Numbered from the stretch's first letter, positions 1 through 7,037 are shown. The stretch is DNA of 8,740 nucleotides from Verrucomicrobiota bacterium (GCA_026397675.1 JAPLUH010000152.1:1-8740), one strand, 5' to 3'. Numbers and translations are program-made. Notes: generated by a model from the sequence alone, not told the origin.

Positions 1-729
1 CAGTGCCTGGAGCTTTGTGACGTGGACGGCGATGGACGGGAGGATTTGATCCTCGGGAACTGGGGGCTCAATGGGTGGCAGTCTTTGATGACGGGGCCTC
101 CGCGTTCGCCCGCCGGTCCGGTCCGAGAGGTGCATCTCTTCCATGGTGACTGGAACCAGGATGGGACCACCGGATGCCTGGAGGCCTACACGGCTCCGGA
201 CGGACGCATCCTCCCCATGCGAGGGTTGCAGGAAATCGGGCCATTGTTTCCCGCCATCGCCGCCCGCTTCACCACCCATCGGGCCTACGCACTGGCCACC
301 GTCGATGCCCTTCTCGAAGGTCTGCCCTCGGCCAAGGTTTCGGCACGCTGGTTGACCTCGCTCGTGCTGCTGCGTCGCGGTGAGGGGTTCGAGGCGCGTC
401 CGTTGCCCGATGCCGCTCAATTGGGGCCCATCCGGGCCGTGGCCGCGGGTGATTTCAATGGCGACGGCCGGCGCGACCTATTCGTGGCCATGGGCTTTGC
501 AGGTCACGGCTTTCGCGGGCCGAGGGATGATGCCGGCGAGGCCGTGTTCTTAATGGGGCGAGGCGATGGGACGTGGGACTCGGTGCCTTCCGGATCGCTG
601 GGATTCCGCTTATTGGGAGAACCGCGCGATGTGGTGGCTGAAGATTGGAACGGCGATGGCGTCAGTGATTTAGTGGTCAGCGAGGCCGACGGCAGTCTCC
701 ACTGGATTCAGAGTCGCAAGGGGCCGTGA
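1..729 (+). CDS. FG-GAP/VCBS repeat protein, CRTAC1-like (3' part; start lies outside the window)
   Basis: The frame is open from base 1 to the TGA at 727-729, giving 242 visible residues. A GTG at 22 falls inside the first visible repeat, so it is not the real start. Calcium-binding loops typical of FG-GAP/VCBS beta-propeller blades are visible: DVDGDGREDL (about residues 7-16), DWNQDG (50-55), DFNGDGRRDL (151-160) and DWNGDGVSDL (215-224). The stretch between the second and third loops (LFPAIAARF, then ARPLPDAAQLGPIRAVAAGD) resembles the linker seen in CRTAC1/UnbV-type proteins, but no C-terminal ASPIC/UnbV domain follows. Family members are usually exported and thought to act in adhesion or binding outside the cytoplasm. 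The N-terminus is missing, so no signal peptide can be checked. The gene converges on the phzF-like gene. The family is secure; the substrate or partner is unknown. Confidence 0.85.
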   Translation, partial: QCLELCDVDGDGREDLILGNWGLNGWQSLMTGPPRSPAGPVREVHLFHGDWNQDGTTGCLEAYTAPDGRILPMRGLQEIGPLFPAIAARFTTHRAYALATVDALLEGLPSAKVSARWLTSLVLLRRGEGFEARPLPDAAQLGPIRAVAAGDFNGDGRRDLFVAMGFAGHGFRGPRDDAGEAVFLMGRGDGTWDSVPSGSLGFRLLGEPRDVVAEDWNGDGVSDLVVSEADGSLHWIQSRKGP

Positions 730-801
730 AGGCGCATCGAAGACGGAGAGAGCGAGAGCCCATTTCGACCGCGCTGAGTTGAATTTTGAACTCCCTCTGG
801 C

Positions 802-1620
802 TCAACCGACCGGGCCGAGCCATTGGCCGCGCCAAGCCGTGATCGCGTGCCCTAGCAGGCGAACTCGATCGCCCCGGAGCTCAACCCCCACGGTGCCGCC
901 TCGGGCGCTGGCCTGAAAACCGCTCAGGGTGGTGAGTCCCAGCCGATCCGCCCAATGGCAGGCCAGGGTGCAATGGGCGGAGCCAGTGACAGGGTCTTCG
1001 TCGATCCCCAAGGCCGGCGCGAAGAAGCGGCTGACAAAATCGGCGTCATCACGGTCGGAGCGGGCCGTGACAATGATCCCACGCACGGGGAATGCGGCCA
1101 GTGAGCTGAATTCGGGTTTCAGGCAGCGAACCACTTCGGCCGAGGCCACTTCGACTAAGAGATCTTCCCGACTGCGGCCCGTCCAGACAGCGGGAACTCC
1201 CAGGGCTTCTTCAAGCCCGGAGGGAACGGGTATTGCCCGAGCGGGTTGGGCTGGGAAATCCATGGCGATGCGGGCGTTGCCGGATAGACCGTCTTCCCGG
1301 CAGCACTGGAGTGGGCCGCTTCGGGTTTCAAAACAGAGGGCCTGTGAGGCGGGCGCATCTCCCGCTTCCCACAAGGCGTGCGCCGTGGCGAGGGTGGCGT
1401 GGCCGCACAAGTCCACTTCGGCCTTGGGCGTGAACCAGCGGAGCCGCCAACGGCCGGGCCCTAAGGGTATCGCAAAGGCTGTCTCGGACAGGTTCAGTTC
1501 GGTGGCCACCGATTGCATCCAAGACGAGGTAGGCTCAGGGCCCGGCAGGCACACGGCCGCCGGATTGCCTCGAAAGGCTTCCTGAGTGAATGCGTCCACG
1601 ACGCACAGGGGCAGGGGCAT
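802..1620 (-). CDS. PhzF-family isomerase/epimerase
   Basis: A protein of 272 residues belonging to the PhzF/YddE superfamily of cofactor-free isomerases with a diaminopimelate-epimerase-like fold. Visible family motifs are the N-terminal VDAFT...GNPAAVC, NLSETAF with the catalytic-type glutamate at residue 46, DLCGHATLAT (70-79), DEDPVTGSAH (207-216) and RGGTVGVEL near the C-terminus. The length fits the family (roughly 260-300 residues). The open frame runs back to 1923, but the upstream part lies antiphase over the end of moxR and has no PhzF similarity; MPLPLCVVDAF at 1620 aligns with the normal family start. No strong Shine-Dalgarno is visible. The start lies 32 nt after the moxR stop, so the two are probably cotranscribed. 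PhzF itself acts in phenazine synthesis, but no other phenazine gene is present, so the substrate here is unknown. Confidence 0.88.
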   Translation of the reverse strand: MPLPLCVVDAFTQEAFRGNPAAVCLPGPEPTSSWMQSVATELNLSETAFAIPLGPGRWRLRWFTPKAEVDLCGHATLATAHALWEAGDAPASQALCFETRSGPLQCCREDGLSGNARIAMDFPAQPARAIPVPSGLEEALGVPAVWTGRSREDLLVEVASAEVVRCLKPEFSSLAAFPVRGIIVTARSDRDDADFVSRFFAPALGIDEDPVTGSAHCTLACHWADRLGLTTLSGFQASARGGTVGVELRGDRVRLLGHAITAWRGQWLGPVG

Positions 1621-1652
1621 GGGCCGAACTGGTGTGACGGGCACTCCGGGCT

Positions 1653-2599
1653 TCAGGGAACGGGCAGTTCGTCGAAGAGGCGCTGGACGATGTCTTCCGG
1701 GGTCTTTTCTTCGGCTTCGGCTTCGTAGGTCAGCGTGATCCGGTGACGCAGCACATCCATGCCGATGCTCTTCACGTCTTGCGGCGTCACATAGCCGCGG
1801 CCACGGAGGAAGGCGTGAGCCTTGGCGGCCAATGTCAGCGCAATGGTGGCCCGGGGGCTGGCGCCCATTTGGATGAGGTCTTTGAACTTGAGTTTGTAGG
1901 CCTCGGGATCGCGGGTCGCGCAAACCACATCCACGATGTAGTCCTTCACTTTATCGTCGATGTAGAGCTCGTTGATGACCTGCCGGGCTTTGAGAAGGGT
2001 CTCGGGCTGGACCACGGGTTCTACGGTGGGATGCCCCGAGGTGCGCGCCATGAGGTCGAGGATCATGCGCTCCTCCTCACGAGAGGGATAGCCGACCTTC
2101 AGCTTGAGCATGAAGCGGTCGACTTGCGCTTCGGGCAGCGCGTAAGTGCCTTCTTGTTCGATGGGATTTTGAGTGGCCAGCACCAAGAACGGGTCGGGCA
2201 GTTTGTATGTTTGGTCACCGATGGTGACCTGGCGTTCTTGCATGGCCTCCAGCAGGGCTGACTGTACCTTGGCCGGTGCGCGATTAATTTCGTCGGCGAG
2301 GACCAGGTTGGCGAAGACCGGACCTTTGCGCGTGGTGAAGCCTCCAGCCGGGTTGTAAATTTGGGTGCCGACCACGTCTGCTGGCAGCATGTCCGGCGTG
2401 AACTGAAGCCGTGAAAACTCTTGGCCAGACCCGGCACGCCTTCGAGGAGGACATGGCCGTTGGCCAAGAGTCCGATCACCAGGCGCTCAACGAGGTACTT
2501 CTGGCCGACGACACAGCGGTTGATCTCCGTCATCAAGGTCGGCAGGAAGGCACTGGCCTCCTGCACAGCAGCATTCAAGGCGGGCACTCCAGAATTCAT
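1653..2599 (-). pseudogene. moxR: MoxR-family AAA+ ATPase, frame broken by an internal deletion of about 40 nt
   Basis: MoxR AAA+ ATPases act as chaperone-like factors that help mature or insert cofactors into partner proteins. The N-terminal part reads from ATG 2599 (MNSGVPAL... INRCVVGQ... LLANGHVLLEGVPGLAK, with the Walker A lysine) in one frame. From about 2428 downwards the protein continues in another frame as EFSRLQFTPDMLPADVVGT, then Walker B (LVLADEINRAP), sensor 1 (LATQNP), the arginine-finger region (EAQVDRF) and the C-terminal lid, ending at 1653. In intact relatives about 14 residues separate GLAK from FSR(I/L)Q; here only 2 nt do. So roughly 40 nt are missing and the frame is shifted. 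Restoring them gives about 330 residues, the usual length. As written, translation from the N-terminus enters a wrong frame and the AAA+ core is lost. Everything else is well conserved, so an assembly error or a recent mutation is likely. The usual DUF58/VWA partner genes are absent next to it. Confidence 0.85.
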
Positions 2600-2778
2600 T
2601 GCAGGGATGGATGGCACAATTCTCGGTCCAGGGGCAAGCCGCACTGCACGACGAATGCGCTTCGGAGGTCGCCACTGGAGAACTCACTTCCGAGGATTTC
2701 TGCGAAAACCCTTTTTTTAGTCTGCAACACGGGTTCGGGGTTAGCCCTGAGAGTTGGAGGTAAATTCTGTCGGAGAGG
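2600..2778. other. Intergenic gap between the XRE gene and moxR
   Basis: This stretch of 179 nt separates the XRE stop from the moxR start. I see no convincing gene on either strand. A run of seven T on the plus strand (about 2712-2718) follows AAAACCC, but no GC-rich stem precedes it, so I do not call a terminator. A GTG at 2644 is in frame with the moxR N-terminus and could extend it by 15 residues, but those residues do not resemble the family. A promoter for moxR may lie here; none could be picked out with confidence. Confidence 0.4.
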
Positions 2779-2994
2779 TCACCGTTCCGCATCGAAGAGC
2801 TCCCCGGCCGTGCAGTTCAGGGCCGATTGAATTCGAGCCAAGGTGGTCAGCAGGATGTTGATTTGGCCCGCCTCGATCTTTTGCACGGTCCTTGGGTTGA
2901 GGTCCGCCGCCTCCGCCAACTGTTCCTGAGTCAGACCTTGGGCACGACGCAGAGAGCGAACGCGTTTTCCAAATTCAACAATGGAAATTCCCAT
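2779..2994 (-). CDS. Small XRE-family helix-turn-helix transcriptional regulator
   Basis: A 71-residue protein that is almost entirely a Cro/C1-type helix-turn-helix domain. FGKRVRSLRRAQGLTQEQLAEAADLN... is the helix 1-3 signature, followed by the recognition-helix region LNPRTVQKIEAG (about residues 32-43) and a closing helix LARIQSALNCTAGELF. It would bind DNA as a dimer in the cytoplasm; it has no sensor or effector domain. ATG 2994 fits the usual start of such minimal regulators. It heads the minus-strand group leading to moxR (179-nt gap) and is divergent from the small ORF and SpsF-like gene. Its upstream region holds direct and inverted repeats that could be its own operator, so autoregulation or control of the divergent genes is plausible but inferred. 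A restriction-modification C-protein or an antitoxin would look similar, but no partner gene is present. Confidence 0.85.
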   Translation of the reverse strand: MGISIVEFGKRVRSLRRAQGLTQEQLAEAADLNPRTVQKIEAGQINILLTTLARIQSALNCTAGELFDAER

Positions 2995-3006
2995 GTATGT
3001 GATACG

Positions 3007-3056
3007 AGCATTAAATTGATCGAATTATTTATGCTTGTTTAGCATTAAATCGAATT
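3007..3056. promoter_or_regulatory. Repeat-rich AT island upstream of the XRE gene, candidate operator
   Basis: Two near-identical direct repeats, AGCATTAAATTGATCGAATT (3007-3026) and AGCATTAAATCGAATT (3041-3056), differ only by a 4-base gap. Between and partly within them is an inverted repeat, ATGCT-TGTTT-AGCAT (3031-3045). The block lies 13-62 nt upstream of the XRE start, in a clearly more AT-rich stretch than the neighbours. Position and symmetry suit an operator for the XRE dimer overlapping its own promoter. The repeats are seen directly; the role is inferred. Confidence 0.5.
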
Positions 3057-3090
3057 GGAGAGATATCAGCACGGAAAGGTTTAAAACAAC

Positions 3091-3116
3091 ACGCCCCAAC
3101 AGGGCGTATTTATAAT
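3091..3116 (+). promoter_or_regulatory. Candidate promoter -10 box with overlapping inverted repeat
   Basis: A perfect TATAAT sits at 3111-3116, 10 nt before a strong Shine-Dalgarno (3127-3133). Just upstream is a perfect inverted repeat, ACGCCC-CAACA-GGGCGT (3091-3107), occupying the place of the spacer between -35 and -10. No good -35 hexamer is seen at 16-18 nt. This arrangement suits a promoter controlled by a dimeric regulator bound in the spacer. It would drive the small ORF, the SpsF-like gene and perhaps rdgB. The hairpin is not followed by a T run, so a terminator is less likely. Confidence 0.45.
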
Positions 3117-3141
3117 TGTGTGAACCGGAGGGGCGCAGTAA

Positions 3142-3267
3142 TTGAAGGAATCGGATCAGGCGTGTAACGAGCTGGGTGGACGCATGTTTTTAAGAGAGTT
3201 GGCTAAAAAACTCAGTTTCACCCATTGGGTCGAGTACGCCCCGGGGGATCGGAATAGTTTGCTGTGA
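3142..3267 (+). CDS. Small ORF, 41 residues, unknown function, coupled to the SpsF-like gene
   Basis: A TTG-started frame of 41 codons encoding L(M)KESDQACNELGGRMF... to ...YAPGDRNSLL. A strong Shine-Dalgarno, GGAGGGG at 3127-3133, lies 8 nt before TTG 3142, and a perfect TATAAT lies upstream. An internal ATG at 3184 is an alternative start giving 27 residues. The stop TGA (3265-3267) overlaps the GTG start of the next gene in a GTGA junction, the hallmark of translational coupling. The middle (FLRELAKKL) could be an amphipathic helix; no membrane segment or known domain is recognised. It may be a genuine small protein or a leader peptide whose translation sets the expression of the next gene. 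Evidence for translation is good in position, but there is no homology support. Confidence 0.45.
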   Translation: MKESDQACNELGGRMFLRELAKKLSFTHWVEYAPGDRNSLL

Positions 3268-4094
3268 TTGGAAGCTGGAAACATATCCTGCGAAGGGTTT
3301 GGGGAAAAGTTCTGAGCCAGTTCCAATTGGAACCGGTCGGAGTTTTAATCCAGGCCAGCATGGTCTCGGGCACGGTGCCTGGCCTTGTGGCGCAGCCGGT
3401 CGGCGGGAAATCCTACCTCCAACACCAGCTCGATCGGGTGTTGGTCGCCGTTCGTCGTGCCAATTGTGTGGTGGTGACCACTGAGTTGGCCGAAGACCGT
3501 TCGATCGTCGCTCTCTGTCAGGATCTGGGAGTGCCCTTTTACGTGGGCGATCGGGACGACGCCTTGCACAATTGCATTCGGGCTGCCCAGCGGCAGGGCT
3601 TCCGGAGTGTGATGATCCTCCGTTCAGACAGTCCCCTCATCGATCCCGCGCTGATGGTAGAAGTTATTGCTAAATATCTCAGAGGCGGTGAGGTAAACCA
3701 GTATGTCAGTAATCGACTGAAGCGGACTTACCCCGAGGGCATGGAGGTCGAGATCACCCGAGTGAAGTTACTGAGCGAAGCCTACCTGGCGGCCAACCAG
3801 TGGTCCGATTTTACGGATCCCACGCGCCTGCTGCGTCGGGGCGATTTGAGTCATTGCCGCAGGGTCGATGTGGTGCAGGCGGTGGATCACTCCCAGTGGC
3901 GGTTTTGCTTGGACACTTGGGCCGATCACCAGCAGCTCTCCACGCTGTTGGGACTGGTTCAGACTCACTCGCTGCAAGAATTGATGACGGCCGCCCAGGC
4001 TCACGGCTTGTTGGTTCAGAAGTCTCGTACGGATGGAGAACCGGGTGGTGGTCCGGGGTTGGTTAAAAAGCGGCCGCCATCCATCGGGCGGTGA
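3264..4094 (+). CDS. SpsF/CMP-KDO-synthetase-like cytidylyltransferase family protein, degenerate active site
   Basis: A protein of 276 residues with the nucleotidyltransferase fold of the SpsF/KdsB/NeuA group, which activate sugars with CTP for surface polysaccharides. Conserved parts are VGVLIQA (about residues 25-31), VVVTTELAEDRSIVALCQDLGVPFYVGDRDDAL, the metal-site-like RSDSPLIDP, YVSNRLKRTYPEGMEVEI and WRFCLDTWADHQQL. The signature near the N-terminus, normally QARMGSTRLPGK, reads QASMVSGTVPGL in the same register, so the key arginines and the lysine are replaced. The usual REHVTPY motif reads DPTRLLRR. This points to a non-catalytic or re-purposed member. GTG 3264 is the first start after an in-frame stop at 3255 and overlaps the small ORF's stop; it adds about 21 residues before the usual family start. 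No polysaccharide genes adjoin it. Family fairly sure, activity doubtful. Confidence 0.78.
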   Translation: MIGSWKHILRRVWGKVLSQFQLEPVGVLIQASMVSGTVPGLVAQPVGGKSYLQHQLDRVLVAVRRANCVVVTTELAEDRSIVALCQDLGVPFYVGDRDDALHNCIRAAQRQGFRSVMILRSDSPLIDPALMVEVIAKYLRGGEVNQYVSNRLKRTYPEGMEVEITRVKLLSEAYLAANQWSDFTDPTRLLRRGDLSHCRRVDVVQAVDHSQWRFCLDTWADHQQLSTLLGLVQTHSLQELMTAAQAHGLLVQKSRTDGEPGGGPGLVKKRPPSIGR

Positions 4095-4151
4095 GTCGTT
4101 TTCGGTGAATTGCGGAGTTCGGGCGAGACCTGTGGGCGGTGTCCCGCTTCA

Positions 4152-4841
4152 ATGACCGGCATGACGACGGTGTTCATCGCTACGGGCAACGCCCATAAGG
4201 TGGAAGAAATTCGCTCCGTGTTGGGTGGATCCGGGCGGGTGTTCTTGTCTCAGCAAGACGCTTCGGTTCGGCTCGAGCCAGAGGAAACCGGGAGCACCTT
4301 CCGGGAAAACGCGCGCATCAAGTCTCTGACGTGGGCGACCTTCTTGGCGATGGAGGTCTGCCATCTCGGCGCGCAGTGGGTGTTGGCAGATGATTCGGGC
4401 CTCGAAGTCGATGCCTTGGAGGGCGCGCCCGGAGTTCACTCGGCCCGTTTTGCTGCGGTGGACACGGGTCGAGCGGGCAACTCACCCGACTCCGAAAACA
4501 ATGCCAAGCTCTTGCGCCTGCTGGCCAAGGTCGCCCCGGAGCACCGGACGGCCCGGTTCCGGTGTGCGTTGGCCCTGACTCCGGTCTTGGCCGGAGCGGA
4601 TGCGGCGGCCATGGCGGCGGCCACGCGGGACTTTGATGGGGTGTGTGAAGGTCGATTGCTCGAGCTGGCTTCGGGAGCCGGTGGCTTTGGGTACGATCCG
4701 CTCTTCGTGCCTCTGGGATGGGATCGCCCGTTCGCCGAGCTGGGAGCCGAAGTGAAGAACCAGCTGAGTCACCGGGCCCGGGCGTTGGCGGCCCTGAGTG
4801 TTTGGTGGGATCAGAATCCCAGTCGTGTTCCGACTTGGTAA
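4152..4841 (+). CDS. rdgB: XTP/dITP diphosphatase (RdgB/HAM1, non-canonical purine NTP pyrophosphatase)
   Basis: This cytoplasmic enzyme hydrolyses ITP, dITP and XTP to monophosphates plus pyrophosphate, keeping deaminated purines out of DNA and RNA. All family motifs are present in the 229-residue product: ATGNAHKVEE (10-19), TFRENARIKS (49-58), ADDSGLEVDALEGAPG with the catalytic and metal-binding acidic residues (79-94), AGGFGYDPLF (176-185) and FAELGAEVKNQLSHRARAL (194-212). It is slightly longer than the typical ~200 residues, partly from an alanine-rich insert (about 149-157) and a C-terminal tail. ATG 4152 was chosen; ATG 4161, three codons on, is equally possible, and a TTG at 4110 would add residues unlike the family. 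No clear Shine-Dalgarno. It starts 57 nt after the SpsF-like gene and is probably cotranscribed. Its last 31 bp overlap the end of feoB on the other strand. Confidence 0.95.
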   Translation: MTGMTTVFIATGNAHKVEEIRSVLGGSGRVFLSQQDASVRLEPEETGSTFRENARIKSLTWATFLAMEVCHLGAQWVLADDSGLEVDALEGAPGVHSARFAAVDTGRAGNSPDSENNAKLLRLLAKVAPEHRTARFRCALALTPVLAGADAAAMAAATRDFDGVCEGRLLELASGAGGFGYDPLFVPLGWDRPFAELGAEVKNQLSHRARALAALSVWWDQNPSRVPTW

Positions 4842-7033
4842 GTCAAGAAGGCCAAGATCCAGGCCAGCGAGGTCATGTACACGGTTTGGAAGAGCGGCCA
4901 CTTCCAGGAGTTGGTCTCGCGGCGCACCACGGCCACGGTGCTCACGCATTGCATGGCGAAGACGTAGAACACCATGAGGGTGAGGCCCGTCAGGGGTGTG
5001 TAGGTCTTGCGGCCGTCATCGCGGCGTTCGGACTTCATTACCTCGGCGAGGCTGGCCGTGTTTTCGCTGTCACCCCCCACATTGTAGACCACGGACAAGG
5101 TGCTCACGAAGACCTCCCGGGCGGCGAAGGAGGTGACGATACCGATGCCGATCTTCCAATCGAAGCCCAGCGGTTTCAGCGCAGGCTCGATGGCCCGACC
5201 CAGTCGCCCGGCAAAGGATTGCCGTAGTTTCTCGCCGGCTTCTTCTTGGTCCAGCCGCTTCAGGGTTTCGCTCTCTGCGGATGTGGGCGGGTTCGAGGCC
5301 GCTTGTTTCCACTGGGCGTGTCGCTGGTCGAACTCTTGTTGGAGCTCGCTCGAGCGGGGGTAGGTGGCGAGGAACCAGAGCAGGATGTTGATTCCCAAGA
5401 TCACCGTGCCCGCCCGTTTCAGGAAGAGCTTGGAACGATCCCACATTTGCCGAAGCACCGCGCCCAGCATGGGCCGTTTGTAGGGCGGTAATTCGAGGAT
5501 GAGCATGGGCGGTTCGCCGCGGAGGAGGGTCTTCTTGAAGATCCAGGCCATGCCCAGTGCTCCGGCGATGCCGAGGAGGTACATCATTAGCAAGGTCAGT
5601 CCGGGCCAACCATTGCGCTGCGGGATACAGGCGGCGATGAGCACCGTGTACACCGGCAGACGGGCCGAACAACTCATCAGAGGCGCCACTAAGATCGTGG
5701 CCAAGCGATCTTGGCGGGTCTCAATGGTTCGGGTGGCCATGATGCCTGGGATGGCACAAGCAAAGGACGACAGCATCGGGATGAAGCTCTTGCCGTGCAG
5801 GCCAACCCGGCTCATCAGGCGGTCCATCAAGAAGGCGGCCCTAGACATGTAGCCGGTGTCTTCCAGCAGGCCGATGAAGAGGAAGAGTAGGCAGATTTGA
5901 GGGAGGAAAATCACCACCGACCCGACACCGGCGATAGCGCCTCGGGTGATCAGGTCGTTGAGATCGCCCGGGGGCATGCTCGAGCCGACCCATTGGGCCA
6001 GGGCATCGACAGCCGCCTCGATGCCGCTCATGGGATACTGCGCCAGCCAGAAGATGGACTGAAACATCAACGCCATCACCGTGACAAAAATGAGGGGTCC
6101 CCAGACGCGGTGGGTCACCACGCGGTCGATCCGGTCGGAGAGCAGTTCGTCCGGGGGCGGGGTCTCGCGGGTGACGTGCTGCTCGATAGCGAAGAGCCGG
6201 GCGTAGCGGGCTTCGATGGCGGTGCTGCGCCAGTCCACGCCGGCTGCTTCGAGACGTCGACGCGCAGACAAAACCTGCTCGATGAGTGCCGAGGGATAGC
6301 GGGTGTTGGCTGTGTTTCCGTTGGTATTTCCGTCGGTGTTGGTTTTGTCAGTGGGCAAGGCCCGCTCGTCGCTCAGGAGCAGCAAGGCTTCGGCGGCAGC
6401 CAGACGGGAGCGATGTGGGAAATGGCGTTCGAGGGCGGTTTCGATGGCTTGAGCCTCGCGGCCGAAGGCTTCGGGTAGTTCGTTGAACTCGCGGGGAATA
6501 ACATGGCGAGTGCCCGGGCTGCTGGCTTGGGATCGAATGGACTGGCGAAGGGGTTCCAAGCCCTCGCCCTGACTGGCCACCATGGGGATGACCGGCACGC
6601 CCAACGCCTTAGACAGAGCATCGGTATCGATGTCGTGACCTCGATCTCGGGCGACGTCCACCATGTTGAGCGTCAACAGGGTGGGGTGACCCAATTCGAT
6701 GACTTGGGTCGCGAAGTAGAGGTTGCGCTGGAGGTTGGAGGCGTCGACCACCACCACGACTAGATCTGGGGCCGGCACGTCGGCGACGCGCTGGAAGAGG
6801 ATGTCTCGCGCGATTTGTTCGTCGGGCGACTGCGGGCTCAGTGAATAGGTGCCCGGAAGGTCGAGGATGGTGACCGGAAAGCGGGCGTCAGCCCCGGTGA
6901 GGGAGCCTTCTTTTCGCTCCACCGTGACCCCGGCATAATTGCCGACGCGGCCGCGGAGGCCGGTCAGGGCATTGAACAGTGTGGTCTTGCCGCAGTTGGG
7001 GTTGCCGGTGAGGACGACGGTGAAGGGTTTCAT
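4811..7033 (-). CDS. feoB: Ferrous iron transporter FeoB (GTPase with permease domain)
   Basis: FeoB imports Fe(II) across the cytoplasmic membrane using an N-terminal G domain. The 740-residue product has G1 GNPNCGKTT (10-18), a switch region with GNYAGVTVER (31-40), G3 DLPG (58-61), G4 NMVD (123-126) and a G5-like VASQGEG (152-158). A helical spacer and an Asn/Thr-rich linker (about 230-244) precede the membrane part. Conserved permease segments follow: GLLEDTGYMSRAAFLMDR (388-405), FACAIPGIMATRTIETR (424-440), SCSARLPVY with the gate cysteine (454-462), GIVTSFAAREVFVSTLSVVY (631-650) and MQCVSTVAVVRRET (694-707). Length matches the family (E. coli about 770). ATG 7033 begins just before the G1 strand and lies 4 nt after the second feoA stop, so the two are one operon. 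Confidence 0.97.
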   Translation of the reverse strand: MKPFTVVLTGNPNCGKTTLFNALTGLRGRVGNYAGVTVERKEGSLTGADARFPVTILDLPGTYSLSPQSPDEQIARDILFQRVADVPAPDLVVVVVDASNLQRNLYFATQVIELGHPTLLTLNMVDVARDRGHDIDTDALSKALGVPVIPMVASQGEGLEPLRQSIRSQASSPGTRHVIPREFNELPEAFGREAQAIETALERHFPHRSRLAAAEALLLLSDERALPTDKTNTDGNTNGNTANTRYPSALIEQVLSARRRLEAAGVDWRSTAIEARYARLFAIEQHVTRETPPPDELLSDRIDRVVTHRVWGPLIFVTVMALMFQSIFWLAQYPMSGIEAAVDALAQWVGSSMPPGDLNDLITRGAIAGVGSVVIFLPQICLLFLFIGLLEDTGYMSRAAFLMDRLMSRVGLHGKSFIPMLSSFACAIPGIMATRTIETRQDRLATILVAPLMSCSARLPVYTVLIAACIPQRNGWPGLTLLMMYLLGIAGALGMAWIFKKTLLRGEPPMLILELPPYKRPMLGAVLRQMWDRSKLFLKRAGTVILGINILLWFLATYPRSSELQQEFDQRHAQWKQAASNPPTSAESETLKRLDQEEAGEKLRQSFAGRLGRAIEPALKPLGFDWKIGIGIVTSFAAREVFVSTLSVVYNVGGDSENTASLAEVMKSERRDDGRKTYTPLTGLTLMVFYVFAMQCVSTVAVVRRETNSWKWPLFQTVYMTSLAWILAFLTYQVGTRLGF

Positions 7034-7037
7034 CGTG

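Noticed and set aside
776..793. GAGTT...AACTC inverted repeat between the convergent FG-GAP and phzF-like genes
   Set aside because: Only 5-bp arms with an 8-base loop and no T run; too weak to call a terminator, although the place is right for one.
929..1585. Plus-strand frame of 218 codons
   Set aside because: It is antisense to the PhzF-like gene, which has clear family motifs; composition is that of a shadow frame in GC-rich DNA.
1621..1923. N-terminal extension of the PhzF-like frame by 101 residues
   Set aside because: It lies out of phase over the conserved C-terminal end of moxR, is arginine- and proline-rich without PhzF similarity, and the family start fits ATG 1620.
2704..2718. 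AAAACCC followed by seven T, possible terminator
   Set aside because: No GC-rich stem precedes the T run on the plus strand, and no plus-strand gene ends here.
4110..4151. TTG start extending rdgB by 14 residues
   Set aside because: The added residues do not resemble the family N-terminus and the ATG at 4152 directly precedes the conserved first strand.
5897..6478. Plus-strand frame of 193 codons
   Set aside because: It is antisense to the well-conserved feoB and shows no recognisable domain.
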